DNA of 64,000 nt from Aphelocoma coerulescens (lineage: Eukaryota; Chordata; Aves; Passeriformes; Corvidae). This document shows positions 58,975 to 64,000 of this stretch, piece by piece. Position 1 is the first letter of the stretch. Every line of letters starts with the position of its first letter. The DNA is taken from NCBI RefSeq assembly GCF_041296385.1, contig NC_091019.1:7711264-7775263 (forward strand), read 5' to 3'. A program made the position numbers and the translations under genes. The notes under the pieces are model-generated. The model worked only from the letters and a program-made list of their open reading frames with translations. It searched no databases and had not been told where the DNA came from.

Positions 58975-59411
58975 TCCTTCTCAGCGAGACGTACCGTCAC
59001 ATTTATGCACTCTCGCAGCTCCGTTGCCCACTTGCAGCAGCTGCTGCTACCGAAGCAAAAGGCTCCAGAAGTAAAAGCCACTGCTGGGCTGCACGTTCCC
59101 TCTGCCTCACGTAAAGCAGCAGAAACTGGCCGCTGCACTCTGTCCTTCCATTCTCTGCCGCACCTGCCACTGTCATCTCTGCGTCTCCAAGCATAAACCT
59201 GGGCACAAATGCTTTCCGGGGAAAGCTGGAAGAGAAATAGGTAGCAGCACAAGTAGCCAGTTTCTGCTGCTTTACGTGAGGCAGAGGGAACGTGCAGCCC
59301 AGCAGTGGCTTTTACTTCTGGAGCCTTTTGCTTCGGTAGCAGCAGCTGCTGCAAGTGGGCAACGGAGCTGCGAGAGTGCATAAATGTGACGGTACGTCTC
59401 GCTGAGAAGGA
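58975..59411. repeat. Perfect 155-bp inverted repeat of the satellite unit, copy 2
   Basis: Arms 58975-59129 and 59257-59411, loop 59130-59256; same junctions as copy 1. Confidence 0.95.
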
Positions 59412-59852
59412 AGCTGCCGAGCCGCAGCGTGTTGTGCTCAGTTTCGAGGCTCCTTGGAGGAGGGGGGTACTCGAAGAACGCCTTCTTTCTGGACGCGTCC
59501 TTCTGGGTGTGCTCAAGCTGCATGGAGTCGGCAGCACTGAAGGTTGAAGGACCTGTTTCTGGCCCGGTTGTGTGCTGGAGTGCAAGGGCTGCGCCTTCCT
59601 TTCTGAAGCAGCCAGAGCGTTCTCAGCTGAATCTGCTTGTGAAGCAGCTCTCGGCTGGACATTTGCAATTCGCTCCACTGGCTACATGAAGCCGGTGCCC
59701 AGCTGCTTCGTTCTTCGCCGCCTGTGCTCCGGGCAGAACGGAAGCCCAGCGAGGGCTTGGAGCTTTGCCGCTCTTCCGCGTGAACACTGCACGCAGCCAC
59801 GGTGTGCCGTGCACGGCTTTTGCTCAGCTCGACGTGCAATCATTGTCTTGCT

Positions 59853-62800
59853 GTTTCACAGATTCTAAACTATCCGTGTAGCTCTCGCTCAGCAAAATGC
59901 GTCAAGAGAGAAGCACTTGCTGGATTAGCCTTTCGCTGGCCAAGACTTTCAACACATCACCACAATGTGGGCGACAACGAGGAGAAAGGAAGAACATCTT
60001 TGCGTCCTGGCCCGTTCTTCTGTGCGAGATGCCTACCGGTGTCTTCGCTCCCTGCAAGGCTTTAAGGTGCACCATGGTACTTGGGAGTGAGAAGGCAGGT
60101 GCGGAGAGCACCGCGATCTGACAGCGCTGTGCAGGCTGTAAAGGAAAGAGGATTACCACTGGAATGGGCTGTAAATATAAGTTTGTATAGGGACGGGGGC
60201 AATCTTTGGGCAAGCTCGTTGACCTAAAACTCTTCTGTGTGCGAGACTTAGCTGAGAATGTTTTCGTTAAGATTCAGAGCACAACACAGACAGAATGTAG
60301 ATCTACCTAGCACTGAGAGGGAAAGTGCATAGCCCAGGCGTCTTTCGGCAGAAGCAGCCGCCTGGAGGGTTGCGCTGCCGGCACTGTGCTCTCTGTGCGA
60401 GAAGTAGACGACTGTTCGACTCTGGCAGAATGAAAGCGCGACAAGGGTACTTAAGAGGGTGAACGACGGCGCAGAGCACCGGGCTCGTGCATGCAGCATA
60501 TAAGCTGAGAGAGGAGGGTAGCTGCCACTCGCCTACCTGCCGTATTCACATTAGCTTTGGGAAGGAGAAAGCTCAGCGACAGCTACTTTTAGCTGTGCTG
60601 CTACCTATTCCTCTTCCAGCCCTCCGCTGAAACAATATCGCTGAACTTTAGGCTTCGAGATTCAGAAAACACAGTGGTCAATGGGGCGGAGAAGGGAAGT
60701 GCAGAGTGCAGCATGGGGTGGCTTTACGTGAAGCAAGGGGAAGGCGCAGCCCAGCATTGGCTTTTTCTTATAGTTCTTTTCTTCAGGAGAGTAGCTTGCA
60801 ACCAAGATAGCTTGCAACCGAGCTGTGAGAGCCCACAATGGGATGGCATGTCTGTCAGAGAAGTAAGCTAGAGTGCTGCAGACTGCTGTGCACAGTTTTA
60901 ATGCTGCTGTAAGGTTTTTTTGAAACGTCTTCTGCCCTGACTTTCCCATCTCTGTGAGCTCTAGCTGCTTGAACCTGGGCACACCGAAGTTGTGTGGAAG
61001 TGATTGCACTGCGAGTATCAAGTGTTCCAGAGAAGAAGGAAAGTCAACAAATGCTTTCTCTCCTGGCACATCTCTCAGTCCGAACTGTGGCTGGAAAAGC
61101 TGCACTGCAAGGGTGAACTTACCCACTTTGACAGAATGTGATGATGCTCTATATATATATTTGCGAAGGAAAATGCTGGTCACTGGTATGTTTTGCTTAG
61201 TTTACAGATTTTAGAGGGACTATGAAGGCCAACGCCTTGTTCTAGCATTTGTTCCCTGCGTGCAGAAGCAGCTGCTGGATGTTTGGAAGGGGTTTGGGAT
61301 CCGCGAGAGGTGGAGAGATGGTACATAGAGCTTGAAGGAAAGTGCATAGCTCCAGGACCTTTGATGCAGTTCAATGGGTGCGAGTTACATGTTGAGCATT
61401 TTCATGATGGCACAGAAAAGGTTCTGAAAGAAAGAGGCCATGCTGGAACTGCCTTTACTTTTGCCGCTTAGAAACTGCACAGCCAACAATGAAAAGATTC
61501 CTCTTGCTTCCCCGCTATGCATAGGAACACATTCTTTTACGTCTCCAAGAGGCAGACTGCACAGCGGAGTTCTTCCACCAACTGCTCCCACACGACTGGG
61601 GCCGTGCCAATGAAGCACTTGGCTTTTTCCTGGGCACTGTCAGCACTCATCGCAACAACCACACGATGGCACTGACGACTTGCCAAAGAAGGAAACGCAC
61701 CTTTCGCTGCTCAAAACCACCCCAAGGGCAGAGGCAAGTTAGAAACGTCCCTGCACTCAAATCAACGGTGTCAGAACAAAAAGTTTTCCTGAATCTTCCC
61801 CTTCCAAGAGCAGACTCTTTTTTGCACCACACTCCAAGAGCCAGACAAACCTCTTTGCCCAAACAAATCTTTTCTCTCTGGCAGAGTCCACCTACCAACT
61901 TGAAACCATCTGGCAAAAACAGAGCTCACAACAGTGCCAGCTGAGAAAGCTCTTGCTGCCTACAACTTCAACTGCACCCCTCAAACTAGCAGCGCACACG
62001 CTGCCCTCAGCACTTTCCTTCTCAGCTCTAGGTACCATCCTAAGCCTTCCCTCTCCCAGAGTCAGGATCCAAAGACAACAGCACCAGGGACTGCTCACAC
62101 ACTAAAGGCACCAGGAAAAAAGGGTCACAAGCTTGGCCTTTGCATTCCTGCTGAAAGCTCAACAGCTCTAACCCAGAGAACTGTCTGTTGGGAAAAGCCT
62201 TTAAAATCCCTAAGAGCACCTCATGAGCGCATCCAAACCTGCTTTCCTTGCCAAAGAGAGCAACTACAAGCCTATCTCCAAAGAAACAGCATCCCCTCCT
62301 CCAAAATACAACATATCCAGGGACTGATACACCTCTAGTATTGAATATGTCCAACAATTGCCCCTACACAGAAGGGGCCAGGAGAGAAATATCTCACTGG
62401 GCTATTCCTCCCCATGGTACCTTAACATCTGCTCCACCAACACTGGCTCTATGTCCTTACCTTCCCAAGGAAAGGCACTGCAAGTCCCTTGGCCTTGCCT
62501 TGCCTTCAGTGCCTTGCCTAGTTTTTCCTAAGCTACCCTTGCTTTGCTTCCTTTGCCTACGTCTCGCACTACCTACAACTTGCTGGCTTTGCCCTGCCTA
62601 CCACTCTTTACCTTGCCTTCCATGCAGGCAAGGCACTGCAAACCAAGTGCAGGCAATTGCAGGCAAGTCAAGCAAGAGGTAGGCAAGGCCAGAGCAGTGA
62701 GGGGGAAATAAATGGAGTGGTAGGCAAGAGAAGGCCCAGAAGTTAGAGGCAAGGCTTGCCTCTAGGAGGAAGGAAAGTCCACTGATGGGTAGGCCAGGCA

Positions 62801-64000
62801 GAAACAAGAAGGGCTCGGCAAGCCAAGGCCCTGGAGGAAAGCAGTAGGCAGGTCAAGGGTGTGGCACGGGCATGCAAGGGAATGCAAGGCTACGGAGGGC
62901 TAGCAGGGCAAGGCAAGGAAACTGTTGCGTTGCCAAGGCAAGGCGAGGCAAGGCAGGTGAGAAGTACATTCAAGGACTTCTGGTACACAAAAGTGGCTAG
63001 GCCCAACTGCTCTGTGTGGCCTTGATCCTGTGTGAGTCATCTCTAATCTGCACCTAAGAGACTTGAGCTACCTGCTTTCCTTTGTATGCAAAAGAACTCT
63101 CCTTCTGGTCCCGGAGCTCAAGGGCAAAATGTGAATTGCCCTTCCAAGATTCAAGACATGCAAAGATTGGTCCCAGACAAAGGCTGCCCGTATAGATGAG
63201 TGTGGCAACATGTGTCCTTGCCTGGTCTTCCTCTCATGTGATCCTGAAACACCGGAGATACTTGAGAGCCTTGAGATTCCTAGGAGGAGCAGAAAGGGCA
63301 GGGCAAGGCCCAGAAATGTCATTGAAAAGGGGTCTTGAATTCCAGGTGGGGGAGGGGTGAGCAAGGTAATGGAAGGCAAGGGGTTCAAGGGCAAGGCAAG
63401 GCAAGTGGTGGCTTGGCGAGGTGAGGCAAGGCAATGAGGGTCCTAGAAGGAAAAGAAAAGGTAAGGCCAGACCTAGATGACTGTGAAAGGAAGTCAGGTG
63501 GGGGATGGGTGAGCAAGTCAATGCAAGGCAATGGAGAAAAGGCAGGTAGAGGGAAGGCTACAGAGGGGGCAGGAAGGAAATGCAAGGCATGGGGAAGCAT
63601 GTGAGGAGTGGGTGCTGCCAGCCCGCTGGGACGGTGGGGGCAGGGCAGCTGAGAGTGGCATGGTAGGGATATGGAGGCGGGGGTTAGTGGGGGGGGGGGG
63701 GGGGGTGTGCAGCAGAGTGCAGGGTAAGTGCAGGTGTGTGTGTGCATATACGGGGGTTTTTTTCCAGGTGCTGTGCCGGGGGGAGCCGTCCCACCTCCAA
63801 GAAGGTGTGGGAGTGAAAGGAGTAAGATGGATGTGTCTTTACAAACAGACTGTGTGAATCCACTCTTAGACAAGGCTAGCATAGAGCAGTAACAGATAGG
63901 GAAGTAATAGAAGAAAGTATTAGTTTTAGAAACTGTTACTAATCAACAGAGACTGTTGCTCAGCCAAGGCCCTGTTAAATTCCTGAACCTAGAGCAAGGC
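59853..64000. repeat. Superunit 3, cut by the window edge
   Basis: Third copy, 4148 bases visible, ending inside the LTR fragment (which begins about 63872). The G-run is longest here (17 bases, 63689-63705). Few base changes from copies 1 and 2. Confidence 0.92.

Larger units (their letters stand above)
54570..59852. repeat. Superunit 2 (5283 bp)
   Basis: Same content as superunit 1 but with only 596 bases of direct unit at the end (59257-59852), i.e. one 1467-bp unit fewer. Small differences include a 2-base TC insertion near 57107 and a 14-base G-run (58410-58423). Confidence 0.93.

Noticed and set aside
37640..64000. CRISPR-like or rDNA-like tandem array
   Set aside because: Units of 1.46 kb with no spacer pattern and no rRNA sequence; eukaryotic satellite fits.

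Overview
The window looks like repeat-rich avian, probably passerine, chromosomal DNA. The evidence is a CR1 LINE 3' end, several LTR families whose ends and layout I recognise from songbird genomes, and class II and ERVL-like proviral remains. I see no host gene with intact exons, no rRNA or tRNA gene and no CRISPR. Nothing in the sequence fixes the species or chromosome; dense ERVs plus megasatellite would suit a W chromosome, a microchromosome arm, a pericentromere or a germline-restricted chromosome.

Left part, 1-23.4 kb: a retroelement graveyard. A class II (betaretrovirus-like) provirus on the minus strand fills 1-5152: 5' LTR, PBS, CpG-dense leader, open gag, dUTPase-protease behind a -1 frameshift site, and a pol that carries a deletion and runs off the left edge. 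Two solo LTRs of the same family (6835-7267 and 20095-20525) have perfect 6-bp target duplications. A decayed ERVL-like provirus (9240-14404, minus) sits inside the gag of an older element (14405-16271). Other LTR pieces and AT-rich DNA without recognisable genes fill the rest.

Middle part, 23.4-37.6 kb: degenerate CCTTG/CAAGG low-complexity blocks, old divergent satellite monomers in both orientations (about 140-230 bp each), one ERVL-type solo LTR with a 5-bp duplication (30415-30977), and a 1.47-kb tract made almost only of TTCC and GAATTCC words.

Right part, 37.6-64 kb: a highly homogenised, CpG-rich higher-order satellite. Seven near-identical head-to-tail copies of a 1461-1467 bp unit (37640-47825) are followed by three copies of a larger superunit (6749 bp, 5283 bp, then one cut by the window edge). 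Each superunit joins diverged monomers, a GGCAA-rich block, a G-run, an LTR fragment with a TATA-like box, a perfect 155-bp inverted repeat of the satellite unit, and a variable stretch of direct unit. The first two superunits differ in length by one 1.47-kb unit.

The most interesting structure is this LTR-promoter plus hairpin module at 51.84-52.66 kb, repeated at 58.59-59.41 kb. If transcribed, it would make a long satellite foldback RNA. That is an inference from sequence layout only.
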